A stretch of 51,630 bases of DNA. It comes from Bacillota bacterium (GTDB lineage Bacteria; Bacillota; Clostridia; Christensenellales; UMGS416). The stretch spans positions 1-51,630 of the forward strand of contig JAEZSC010000154.1 of the NCBI GenBank assembly GCA_023422005.1. Direction: 5' to 3'. Shown here in pieces: positions 42,835-51,380 of this stretch. Both the position numbers and the translations under genes were made by a program. Position 1 is the stretch's first letter; the number at the start of each line of letters is the position of its first letter. The notes beneath the pieces were generated by a model. It had not been told where the DNA came from. It saw only the letters and a program-made list of their open reading frames with translations, and searched no databases.

Positions 42835-44322
42835 TTACTTCTTAAAGGAGGCAGGATACTTCGCGTACAGCTCGTCGGCGCATTTGTCCAGAATCTGCTT
42901 GACCTTATCACGGGAGATGTCCTTGGTCAGCAGGATCTCCTGCAGGGGCTTCACCAGCGCGTTCTTCAGGTCATTCCAGTTGCCGCAGTAGGGCTCTGGC
43001 TTGGCGCCTTTGGCCAACTCCAGTAACGAGGCCTTCAAACCATCGGGGATGGACTTCATGTAGCTATACTTCTTCTCGGTCAGACTCATGTTGACGCAGG
43101 GGTTGACATCATCGGCGCCGTTCTTGTCCTGAATCTCCCACATGGTGCTGTTGAACGCTTCGTCATAGGTCATGAAGGTGTATACATCGAAGGCAGCTCT
43201 GATCTCATCCTTGGTGGCCTTGGGGTTGAAGGTGACAACCTGGCCACCGGAGAAGCTGGGGATCGGAGTAGCGGGGTCCTTGACCGGGATGCCGATCTCG
43301 GCGAAGTCATCCAGCGTGGCATTGATCTTGGCCAGGTCGTCCTGGGTGAGCCAGTTGGGCATTGCCCAGGAGAACACTGCGCGGCCGGACTTGACGTCGT
43401 TGTTTACTGCGTTCCAGTCATGCAGTACGTCCTTTTGCGTCATCTTGTACTTCCATACCATCTCGTTCCAGAAGATGGCGGCATCCACGCCGGCATCCTC
43501 ATTGAAGCCGATCTTGTAGGTGCCGTCGTCGTTCTTGCGGACCATCTCGCCGCCGGCGGACCACACCCAGGGGGTGAAGGGCCAAGCGCACCAGTCCATG
43601 CCCACGAGCTCATAACCGAAGCGCGGGACAGCGGGATCGGTGACCTTCTGACCAACGGCGGCGAACTCTTCCCATGTCTTGGGCAGCTTGGTCACGTCGC
43701 CGCCGCCGGCGGTCAGGGCCTTCTTGTTTACCAGCGTGCCCATCAGGTACGCGTCGTGGGGGATGGCGTACCACTTGCCGTCCTTGGTGGAGATGGCTTC
43801 ATCAAAGGCTGTCCACACCACACCGGGTTGTTTCTTGAGGTCCCAGGTGTTAACAAGATCGGTGATCTCTGCGATGGTGCCGTTGCCGATACGGGTGGGG
43901 ATGTCCACATAGGGGAACATCTTGGTGGCCGTGGGGGCCGTACCGGCCATTAGCGCCTTGTCATACTGCTGGCGATAATCGACACCGGGGGCCAGCGACT
44001 GCCAGTCGATCTGGATGTTGGGGTACTTCGCGGTCACCAGTTCCACGGACTTGTTGTAGATCTCGACGTCCACGGGCTTACCGTCGGAGTTGGGCTTATC
44101 CCACAGCATGATCTTCACCGGCTCGGCGGCGGCGGCGGTGGGTTCGGTAGCAGCCTCGGTGGCCTTATCCGGGGTGGGTGTGGCGGCAGCCTCGGTGGTG
44201 GCGGCCACGGTGGAGGCAGGGCCAGAGCTGATGGTGGGCGCCGTTGTTGTACAGGCGGCCAGCGGCAGCAGCATCAGCGCCGCAACGACCAGAAAGGTAA
44301 TCCGGGTCAGGGCCTTTTTCAT
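42835..44322 (-). CDS. Extracellular sugar-binding lipoprotein (family 1 SBP)
   Basis: A 495-residue solute-binding lipoprotein of the CUT1 importer. The signal peptide ends LMLLPLAAC, with lipidated Cys24; a Thr/Ala-rich spacer (residues 25-70, with alternating short repeats of Ala, Thr, Glu) leads into the binding domain starting VKIMLWDKPNSDGKP. The start at 44322 (MKKALTR) has AAGGAGG. The ligand is not predictable. The gene is preceded on the same strand by the YesN-type regulator, 188 nt away, so it may have its own promoter there. Confidence 0.94.
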   Translation of the reverse strand: MKKALTRITFLVVAALMLLPLAACTTTAPTISSGPASTVAATTEAAATPTPDKATEAATEPTAAAAEPVKIMLWDKPNSDGKPVDVEIYNKSVELVTAKYPNIQIDWQSLAPGVDYRQQYDKALMAGTAPTATKMFPYVDIPTRIGNGTIAEITDLVNTWDLKKQPGVVWTAFDEAISTKDGKWYAIPHDAYLMGTLVNKKALTAGGGDVTKLPKTWEEFAAVGQKVTDPAVPRFGYELVGMDWCAWPFTPWVWSAGGEMVRKNDDGTYKIGFNEDAGVDAAIFWNEMVWKYKMTQKDVLHDWNAVNNDVKSGRAVFSWAMPNWLTQDDLAKINATLDDFAEIGIPVKDPATPIPSFSGGQVVTFNPKATKDEIRAAFDVYTFMTYDEAFNSTMWEIQDKNGADDVNPCVNMSLTEKKYSYMKSIPDGLKASLLELAKGAKPEPYCGNWNDLKNALVKPLQEILLTKDISRDKVKQILDKCADELYAKYPASFKK

Positions 44323-44510
44323 GGTTGACCTCCTTTTTGTATAACATGGGGATGAAATTAGGATATCACTTGTGCAAATGGACGAAAACATGACAAAGCA
44401 AATATGTAGCCTGTGGAAAATTCATTAATTTCTTAATGATTCCACGTCACAATGGCAGCGGAACCTAGACAAATCAACGATGAGCCGGGACGGATCATGG
44501 TCAATGCGCG

Positions 44511-46073
44511 TTATTTGCGAAATTGTGAGGGTGTAACACCCATATACTCTTTGAACACCCGGCGGAAATAATCATGGTCCCGGTAACCTACCATCTCGCT
44601 GACCTCATAGACCAGGTATTTGCCGCTCGCCAGCAGGTCTGCGGCCTTCTGCATGCGGTATTGTGCCAGATAATCAAGAAAGCTGCGGCCCATGTGCTTA
44701 CAGAAGATGGTGCCCAGATAGTTGGGGGTCAGATACACCTGTCGGGCTAGGTCCTGCAGTGTCAGGTCCTTGTCGTAGTCATGGCGGATGGCTTCGAGAA
44801 CCTGTTCGATGATGCGGGCGGTACGCGGGTCCCCGTGGCTGCTCACCGCCGCCTGAGCCCGCAGGAAAGCGGTGCGCAGGTGCATCTCCAGTTCCGACAA
44901 CGTTTGCGCGCTCGGCAGCTCCGGGGTCGGGACCTCGGGCGGTTCCTCCAGAAAGTGAGCGGTTTGCGTCAGCATGCGGTCCATCTCGGCCAGCATATCG
45001 GCGGCGGTGGCACGGGCCTGGGCCATGTTCAGCCGCGGTTCAGCCTGCAAATCTGCTAGGAACAGGTTCAGGCAAGCGCTCAGCTTCTCCGGCGAGCGTG
45101 AGTGCAGCGCCTCCTGCAGCTGTGCTTTGGGCCAGCTCGGAGTGGTAACGCCGGTGTTCGACGGGTTGTGCAGAAGTACGCAGCCTGCGCCGTGGGCCCT
45201 GAGGCACTCCAGGGATTGCAGGTATGAAGTGTGTATTTGCTGCACCGTGGCCACGACGCTGCCCAGGCCAACAGTCAGGCCGATGCCGTGGGCGGCCTGC
45301 AGCTTGCGCACCAGCGCCTCCAACCGCGCGGCCATTGCCTCGTCCTGGGGTAGCTGCTGGCACAGCAGCAGTGTGGCGCGGCGCTCCCGGAAGCCCAGAA
45401 AGCTGCGCTGCACGCCCAGAGCCTCGCACATCGCCGTCTCCAGGGAGAACTTTGTAAAGCGCCGCTCGTCCTCGTCGTGCTCCGCCTGGAAGCGGCTGTA
45501 GTCGCCGATCTCCACGCTGAGCACCCGGTAGCCTTCGCCGCCCAGGTCCAGGTTCAATAGCTTCGAGCGGGACTCGTACTCCGCGGCGCTCTGTATTGCC
45601 CCCTCGAAGAGCTCCTCCATGAACCGCTGTGTGAGCACCGGCAGACTTTCCAACAACTGCTGCTTCATGCGCTGTTCCTGCTCGTGCTGGCGGTGCTCGG
45701 TCTCGCAGGCTGTCACCGCCCGGTGCAGCACTTCGGTAATCTCTCGGGGCATCACGGGTTTCAGAATAAAATCCATGACTCCGTACTTGATGGCCTCCCG
45801 GGCGTACTCGAACTCGCCGTGGCCGGTCAGTATGATGTACTTGCAGCCCAGTCCCTCGGCGCTCAGCGTACGGATCATCTCCAGGCCATCCATGATGGGC
45901 ATGCTGATGTCGGTCAGCACGATGTCCGGACGCATCCGGCGGATCTTGCTCAGGCCTTCCTCGCCGTTGGTGGCGACATCCAGCACTTCTAGGTTCAGCT
46001 CGCTCCAGTTGATGAACTTGCGCAGCCCTTCGATTAGGTACTCGTGGTCGTCTACGATCATTAATCTGTACAT
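44511..46073 (-). CDS. YesN-type response regulator with AraC DNA-binding domain
   Basis: A 520-residue regulator. Receiver domain residues 1-120 with phosphoacceptor Asp55 in LTDISMPIMDG and conserved acidic Asp8-Asp9. A long middle region (about 130-410) of unknown function is typical of YesN relatives. The C-terminal two-HTH AraC domain contains LQDLARQVYLTPNYLGTIF and YLVYEVSEMVGYRDHDYF. The start at 46073 has GGAGG at 6 nt. With the YesM kinase 16 nt upstream it should control the sugar importer that follows. Confidence 0.94.
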   Translation of the reverse strand: MYRLMIVDDHEYLIEGLRKFINWSELNLEVLDVATNGEEGLSKIRRMRPDIVLTDISMPIMDGLEMIRTLSAEGLGCKYIILTGHGEFEYAREAIKYGVMDFILKPVMPREITEVLHRAVTACETEHRQHEQEQRMKQQLLESLPVLTQRFMEELFEGAIQSAAEYESRSKLLNLDLGGEGYRVLSVEIGDYSRFQAEHDEDERRFTKFSLETAMCEALGVQRSFLGFRERRATLLLCQQLPQDEAMAARLEALVRKLQAAHGIGLTVGLGSVVATVQQIHTSYLQSLECLRAHGAGCVLLHNPSNTGVTTPSWPKAQLQEALHSRSPEKLSACLNLFLADLQAEPRLNMAQARATAADMLAEMDRMLTQTAHFLEEPPEVPTPELPSAQTLSELEMHLRTAFLRAQAAVSSHGDPRTARIIEQVLEAIRHDYDKDLTLQDLARQVYLTPNYLGTIFCKHMGRSFLDYLAQYRMQKAADLLASGKYLVYEVSEMVGYRDHDYFRRVFKEYMGVTPSQFRK

Positions 46074-46089
46074 TAGCACCTCCGAGAAA

Positions 46090-47883
46090 TCAGGCCGATA
46101 ATTCATTGGCAGCCCTGCACAAGGGCAGTGTGACGCGGACCAGCGTGCCGCCTTGCGGCACTGCAAGGAAGCTCAGACCGTAATCGGGGCCGCAGAGGAA
46201 TTCGATGCGCTCGTGGACGTTCCTGACACCAATCCCGAGGATCCGCTGACCGCCTCGAGTCAGGCTCTCCAGCGTGGCGGCATCCATACCGCGGCCGTTG
46301 TCCTGCACCTCCATCAGCAGCTTGCCCTCCTGTAGGTGGCAGCGCAGCATGATCAGACCGCCCTCCTTCTTGTGGTGAAAGCCGTGCTTGACGGCATTCT
46401 CCACCAGCGGCTGCAGTATGAGCTTGGGGATGAACAGGCCCAGGGCGCCCTCCTCCGCCTCACAGTGGAAGTCGAAGGTGCTGCCGAAGCAGCGGCGCTG
46501 TATCTCCATGAAGTAGCAGGCCTGCTCGATTTCGTCGCTCACGGTGCATACGACCTCGCCGTTGTTCAGGCTCAACCGGTAGAACTTGGAGAGCATGGAA
46601 ACTTCCTCGCTGATTTCTGGCACGCCGTTTTCCAACGCGCTCCAGCTGATGGCGTCCAGCGAGTTGTACAGAAAGTGGGGGTTGATTTGGGCTTGCAGCA
46701 TCTTCAGATCGCTCTTGCGGCGCTGTAGGTTGGCAGTCTCGATATCTTGCAAGGATTGCTCCAGCCGTTCCATCATCGTGTTATAGCTGGAAAACAGCGT
46801 GCCGATCTCGTTGGTGAAGTCGGTGGCCGCACGCTGCCCAGCGTAGGCCTGGAAGTGTGACATGCGGCTGGCCAGATGGATGAGCGGCCGGGTAATGTAG
46901 CCCGATAGCCAGATGGACAGCGTCATGGCCAGCAACAGCGACGCCAGTATAATGAGGATGGGTATCATCTGCAGCCTCTCCAGCCCCAGGTACAGCTCGC
47001 CCACCGGAATGAGCTCCACAACACGCCAGCCCTGGGCGTTGGGGACCGAGCAGATCATCAACGAGTCCACGCCCTGATAGCGCATGCGCAGATAACTGCC
47101 GGCGTTGCGCTGTAGTATCGTGCTCAGGTTGACGCCCGGCGGCCCGTTGACGCCGGCGTTGTCGTGGGAGGCGATGATGACGCCCTTGTTGTTGATCAGC
47201 ATCACCTGGGAATGGCGTGTGGCTTTGTTACGGTCCAGATTGTTGAAAAGATCCAACGTGCTGATGTCCACAATCAAATAGCCCATATCACGCCGGAGTT
47301 CCTGTATGCGGAAGATCGCCGATATCATATAGTTGGGCACATCGCGGCCTGCAGGGATATCGACGCCCAGGCGGGTGCGGGTGAGCAGTTGCGGCTCCAG
47401 CAGTATTGAGTCTACGCCCTGTATCTTTTGAAACCACTCTGTATTCTCTATTTCTTCCAGTGGATAGACGCCGTTCTTGCCGGTGGATTGGGTCTGCTGC
47501 CCGGCTAACACCACACTGACGTTGAAGATGTGGGGTTTGTCCCGCAGGTAGGAATCTATGATGCCTCGTATATTGCTCTCGGCGTCCAGCTGCCCCAAGG
47601 CATCTTTGCCGGCAAAGCCGCGAGCGTTCATTTTCAGGTCCACATCATTGCGCAGATACAGCCCCAGGTCCACCGCCGAGGCCATGATGCCGTCCACCTG
47701 TTGATTGATCTCGTTGGCCATACTGAAGGCATTTCGGTTGATCTGGTCCACAGTCATCTCGTTGGACAGGGTATAAAAGGTGGCGCCGGCGATGGAGGTG
47801 ATCAGGAAGATCACCAGCACATAGGAGAAAAAGAACAGGCTGCGCACGGGCAGGCGCTGGATAAATCGGGTTCTTTTGTTCAT
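46090..47883 (-). CDS. YesM-type sensor histidine kinase
   Basis: A 597-residue membrane kinase. A membrane helix at about residues 15-37, a large external sensor (residues 40-305), a second membrane helix at 307-328, HAMP-like linker (RPLIHLASRMSHF), then the His_kinase domain with phosphorylated His403 in INPHFLYNSLD. The HATPase domain has VENAVKHGFHHKK and DNGRGM. Usual substrate signals are sugars or oligosaccharides. GGAGGGG precedes the ATG. Confidence 0.95.
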   Translation of the reverse strand: MNKRTRFIQRLPVRSLFFFSYVLVIFLITSIAGATFYTLSNEMTVDQINRNAFSMANEINQQVDGIMASAVDLGLYLRNDVDLKMNARGFAGKDALGQLDAESNIRGIIDSYLRDKPHIFNVSVVLAGQQTQSTGKNGVYPLEEIENTEWFQKIQGVDSILLEPQLLTRTRLGVDIPAGRDVPNYMISAIFRIQELRRDMGYLIVDISTLDLFNNLDRNKATRHSQVMLINNKGVIIASHDNAGVNGPPGVNLSTILQRNAGSYLRMRYQGVDSLMICSVPNAQGWRVVELIPVGELYLGLERLQMIPILIILASLLLAMTLSIWLSGYITRPLIHLASRMSHFQAYAGQRAATDFTNEIGTLFSSYNTMMERLEQSLQDIETANLQRRKSDLKMLQAQINPHFLYNSLDAISWSALENGVPEISEEVSMLSKFYRLSLNNGEVVCTVSDEIEQACYFMEIQRRCFGSTFDFHCEAEEGALGLFIPKLILQPLVENAVKHGFHHKKEGGLIMLRCHLQEGKLLMEVQDNGRGMDAATLESLTRGGQRILGIGVRNVHERIEFLCGPDYGLSFLAVPQGGTLVRVTLPLCRAANELSA

Positions 47884-47928
47884 ATCCCCTCCATGAAAAG
47901 AAAGGGTATATCGATATGGGATTATCTA

Positions 47929-47957
47929 AATTATATGGTTGGATGGGGAAACACGCA
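47929..47957 (-). promoter_or_regulatory. Promoter of the YesM/YesN operon
   Basis: Minus strand TTGCGT (47952-47957), 17-nt spacer, TATAAT (47929-47934), about 46 nt before the kinase ATG. Confidence 0.72.
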
Positions 47958-48153
47958 AGATGGATGTGCACTCTGTCTCGAGGAAGCAAGGTTTTACCCC
48001 ATGAGTGGTGTTTATGCGCTGTCGAGCCGCCTGGGAACTGACTATAATCAAACCGCGAAGAGTTCTAGGAAATCGAGGAGGAACCGGTATGTCCGTGCAT
48101 CGCCTGTGCTCGGCCAAAGGATGCGCCATATCACACTAACAGGAGGGCCGCGG

Positions 48154-48322
48154 TAACTTCGTATTATTGTAGACGCTTGCTCTTAGGGAAAGATATGGAG
48201 CTTCGTGTTATGAATAGTGAGTTATCCGAGGTTAGGCAAAGAAAAAGCATATCTGCCCGAAAGAACTTCTGTGCTTGTTTATTGGCTTCATTTGCCTAAC
48301 GTTGGATAGCTGCCATTGAACG
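48154..48322 (+). repeat. Structured cassette-border repeat, copy C
   Basis: It starts TAACTTCGTATTAT like D, keeps TTGCTCTTAGGG of the P2 hairpin, lacks about 45 nt found in D, then continues with a 126-nt module (48197-48322) almost identical in layout to 51504-51630. The module has AGTTATCC-gag-GTTAGGCAA and TTGCCTAAC-gtt-GGATAGCT inverted arms around a degraded hairpin. It ends GCCATTGAACG, as does D. Confidence 0.75.
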
Positions 48323-48339
48323 AAACTGCAAGGTGAAAT

Positions 48340-48438
48340 AGTGGCTATGGGGATTGAATCTTTTCTCCATATAAAGGGGGTTAACTGAGTGCATTATAAC
48401 ACAAATAGTATGGGCCTTTCAACCAATCCATAGCCACT
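48340..48438. repeat. Short inverted-repeat element (MITE-like)
   Basis: AGTGGCTATGGGGATTG (48340-48356) and CAATCCATAGCCACT (48424-48438) are inverted copies differing by two extra G. About 67 nt lie between them, AT-rich and without a reading frame. Confidence 0.5.
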
Positions 48439-48984
48439 GCCGCAGCAGTTTAGTTCTATTAACAAACAAAGAAAAATTCGACGGGTTCTTCTGCGGTTTA
48501 TGACTTATTGCAATTATAATGCGGTGTAAATTGCACATAGCAATGATATCCGCTTAAAGCCCTCGCGATTCTTGGTGTTAACTGCCCAATATAATCTTGT
48601 CAGGGTGTTTTTCTGCGGCGGGTTCATGGACAAACTCACCTATGTGCGTGTACGCAAAGCATCATGACAGCGTTTTCACGGTCGATGTGTAACAAAGGCT
48701 GTGTATTCTCGCCGGATATGCGTGATTTTTCTGGAGTTCCCATGAATATTCTTAAGAGATTGCCGTAATTTGCCGACGAAAACGCGGTTTGCCAAGAACC
48801 ATGTCAAATCTTACGCCAACCCGCGCCTGCGGCACAATGAATCAGGCTGTTTGGGAGGTAAAAGGATGGTGCCTCATTACGCCACCGCCCCCCGAGGCGC
48901 CACTAGGATTGTGAGAGAGAAGGGGAACAAGTAAGCGAAAACAAACGCGGACAGCCTAAAATCTGTCCGTGTATGTTTTTGTCT
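48439..48984. other. Region without recognisable gene
   Basis: About 550 nt with stop codons in all frames beyond some 35-40 codons. Fragments look protein-like (e.g. minus strand near 48,540-48,640) but match no family I know. Probably decayed mobile DNA between copy C and the IS200. Confidence 0.4.
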
Positions 48985-49706
48985 AAGTAAACCACCGGCT
49001 CTGCCGGTGGATCAAAAGCTTTAGCTATGGAGAAAAAAGCCCTCCAATTGGTAGAATGATGCAGGTTCGCCAACCGTATCAAACACAAAGGGAGGGCATC
49101 CAAAATGGACACAAACAGCTTAGCACACACAAAATGGAACTGCAAATACCACATAGTATTTGCACCAAAGTACCGCCGGCAAGTGATATTGGACAGATCA
49201 AGAAGGACATAGGTCAGATGCTAAGGAAACTATGTGAACAGAAGGGGATAGAAATCATAGAAGCAGAGGCATGCCCGGATCACATACATATGTTGGTGAG
49301 TATTCCGCCGAAAATGAGTGTGTCATACGTGATCGGATATCTGAAAGGTAAGAGCTCGTTGATGATATTTGACCGGCACGCGAGTTTGAAATACAAGTAC
49401 GGGAATCGACATTTCTGGTGCCGGGGTTACTACGTGGATACGGTCGGGCGGAATCGCAAGGCAATAGAGGAATACATCCGTAACCAGCTCCAGGAAGACA
49501 TCATGAGTGAGCAGATGAGCTTGAAGGAGTACCTGGACCCGTTCACGGGTGAGCAAGTAAAAGGTGGCAAAAAATAGGCCGCCCCTTTAGGGGCAGCCCG
49601 TGAAGGATAAGCGGTTGACGAACTTTCAGCGCATCTTTAGATGCGTGCTGGTAGCAGGCCCTTCTAGGGCCTAATCAGGCCACCGGCTAAGCCGGTGGTC
49701 ATGACT
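48985..49706 (+). mobile_element. IS200/IS605-family insertion sequence (IS200 type), defective
   Basis: About 0.7 kb with only a tnpA gene. Subterminal hairpins as in single-strand transposons: left CCACCGGC-tct-GCCGGTGG (48992-49010), right CCACCGGC-taa-GCCGGTGG (49681-49699). No terminal inverted repeats, as expected. GCCCTCC (49039-49045) can pair with GGAGGGC (49091-49097) to hide the tnpA ribosome-binding site, a known IS200 control. Exact ends are not fixed. Confidence 0.9.
49105..49577 (+). pseudogene. tnpA: IS200-type transposase TnpA, frameshifted
   Basis: HUH/Y1 transposase. The true N-terminus starts at 49105 (MDTNSLAHTKWNCKYHIVFA) and runs RRQVI, then loses the frame at about 49188-49191, where one base of a TAT codon seems lost; the other frame resumes DIGQIKKDIGQML. 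Downstream the HUH pair is in CPDHIHMLV and the tyrosine in RGYYVDTVGRN, both intact. Without the shift the protein would be about 157 residues, a normal size. So the element probably cannot move by itself. A longer frame beginning at 49056 is a chance fusion. Confidence 0.9.
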
Positions 49707-49717
49707 ATTAGGAACTA

Positions 49718-50860
49718 TCAGATAACTTTAGTACCACAGTGCTCACAGAACTTGGCGGAGACGGTCAAAGGCTGGCCACACATGCTACAGTAAACATGCG
49801 GCGTAGCGTTCGTAGATTTCCCCGTTGTCACCGTCGCATCATGACCCGTATTTTCGGAATCAGGAATATTGTTATTCTGTGCTCCAATGTCTACGGTTCT
49901 TGTGCGTGCTAAGCCTGCAGCCGGCATGAGCGCGATAAGTATCTGGTCTGACAAAAGCCCGACGACCGACGATATTGCCAGGAGGAAAATTCCGGCTTCC
50001 AGAGAAAAAAAGCTTTTAACAATGTCCGAGAGCGTATTGCCAAGCTCACGATCATACAAGTTATTCAGATGGACTGTAAGGGCGAAAAACGCCATACTAA
50101 GAACAAGCGCAACAATGCAAACGCATTTGGTCCACGCAAATGCGCTTGCTGTTTTGCGCAATAACAGGAAAATGAAACTTAACGCTATCAATAAAGGGAT
50201 CGCCAAAAATAAGTAGAAAAATATACCAAAAATATTAAGAGATGAATTTTCTATTTTTTGCCCAACATCCAACAGAGAATCGCCTAGTGTGTAGACATTT
50301 GCTGACGCATGAATGAAAGGAGCATCAACGGTGACCACGGGTAAGAAAGAGAAAGCAAACAGCATTATCAGTAGAACAAAAGTAAAGATTACCTTTCTGT
50401 GGGTATGTGTAGATGCAGCAAGAGAACCGGAGGAGCCGGCTTTGTCCACTTTTGGTTTGATATAGAGGCAAGCATATTTTATACGTAACTTTTTCCACTC
50501 AACGAGCTGCCAAACACCAGTCGATAACAATAGAATATGTAGGGGTATCAATGCTACGCCTGGCCTAATGAGATGAATACCACCTAGACGAATACCACCT
50601 ATAAGTACATCAATTATTATAGAGACCAGAATAGCAATCCTTGCAGCCTTTATTGCCTGCTTCTCTTCTGAATTATGACTCAAAATCGTGAATACTACTG
50701 AAATAATTGCATTGATAGCCCAAAATGCAACATATACCCAAGAATATATAGGAACATTAAAGCGTGACAAAATAAAAAGATACAATAGAAAATATGCGGT
50801 TCCTAGGATGATTGTGGCGGGACTTGCCAGGAATAGTCTTAATAATCGCTTAATGTTCAT
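49718..50860 (-). CDS. Multi-spanning membrane protein with C-terminal zinc ribbon
   Basis: A 380-residue protein, AT-rich. About seven to eight hydrophobic segments (e.g. residues 12-32, 42-60, 75-90, 98-115, 155-175, 210-235, 245-265, 285-310). After a polar linker the C-terminus has a zinc ribbon YCSMCGQPLT...FCEHCGTKVI (Cys pairs CSMC and CEHC). No known family recognised beyond the zinc-ribbon. ATG at 50860 with AAAGGGG at about 9 nt; a GTG at 50866 is an alternative. It lies between repeats C and D, on the strand opposite to the repeats. Function unknown. Confidence 0.75.
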   Translation of the reverse strand: MNIKRLLRLFLASPATIILGTAYFLLYLFILSRFNVPIYSWVYVAFWAINAIISVVFTILSHNSEEKQAIKAARIAILVSIIIDVLIGGIRLGGIHLIRPGVALIPLHILLLSTGVWQLVEWKKLRIKYACLYIKPKVDKAGSSGSLAASTHTHRKVIFTFVLLIMLFAFSFLPVVTVDAPFIHASANVYTLGDSLLDVGQKIENSSLNIFGIFFYLFLAIPLLIALSFIFLLLRKTASAFAWTKCVCIVALVLSMAFFALTVHLNNLYDRELGNTLSDIVKSFFSLEAGIFLLAISSVVGLLSDQILIALMPAAGLARTRTVDIGAQNNNIPDSENTGHDATVTTGKSTNATPHVYCSMCGQPLTVSAKFCEHCGTKVI

Positions 50861-51380
50861 AGTCACACCCCTTTCAATATATGTATCATGTTGTTATTGC
50901 GTTTATCACTATAATTTGGTCTCTGCGATCATGAACTACTTACAAGGGGGGATGTTCACTTGATTCAATTTGATACATCATGCATTGCGATTGGGTAGAA
51001 GGGCGACGATACTGTTACGACAACGGAAGCCATCCCGGTAGAATCCCTTTTGCCAAGAAGAATCAAGGTGAACAGGCCTTCTAAAGAACCGAACAGCAAT
51101 ACACTACGTTTTTGGGTCGAGCGGATCAAAGGACAGTGTGCCTGATACTATTGATCTTGCAGTTGAAGCCATGAGAGAGCAAATAAAACGATGAACGTAG
51201 GCATGTGGTCTAAAAAAGATTGAATATGCCAAGTTCTGAACCCCCAAGTCCAAGAAACCCACTAAATTTCGAAAAAGGCCTTACATCTTTTTTATCAACA
51301 CATTCCAAAATATAAACCTACTGAAAAACGTAGTCATGAATAGGCTACAGTTAAACGTGCAGAAAAGATGAGCTTATGAC
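50861..51380. other. Region with gene scraps only
   Basis: No open gene. Two stretches look like remnants: a short frame after AAGGGGGG at 50,945 (TTG start, 12 codons) and a frame ending TGA at about 51,194 (ends REQIKR). Nothing recognised. Confidence 0.35.

Noticed and set aside
48154..48167. Resemblance of TAACTTCGTATTAT to a loxP half-site
   Set aside because: No inverted partner at the right distance and no recombinase nearby; the similarity is short and AT-rich.
49056..49577. 173-codon frame as an intact IS200 transposase
   Set aside because: Its first ~45 residues are an out-of-frame reading of the real N-terminus; the gene is frameshifted at about 49190.
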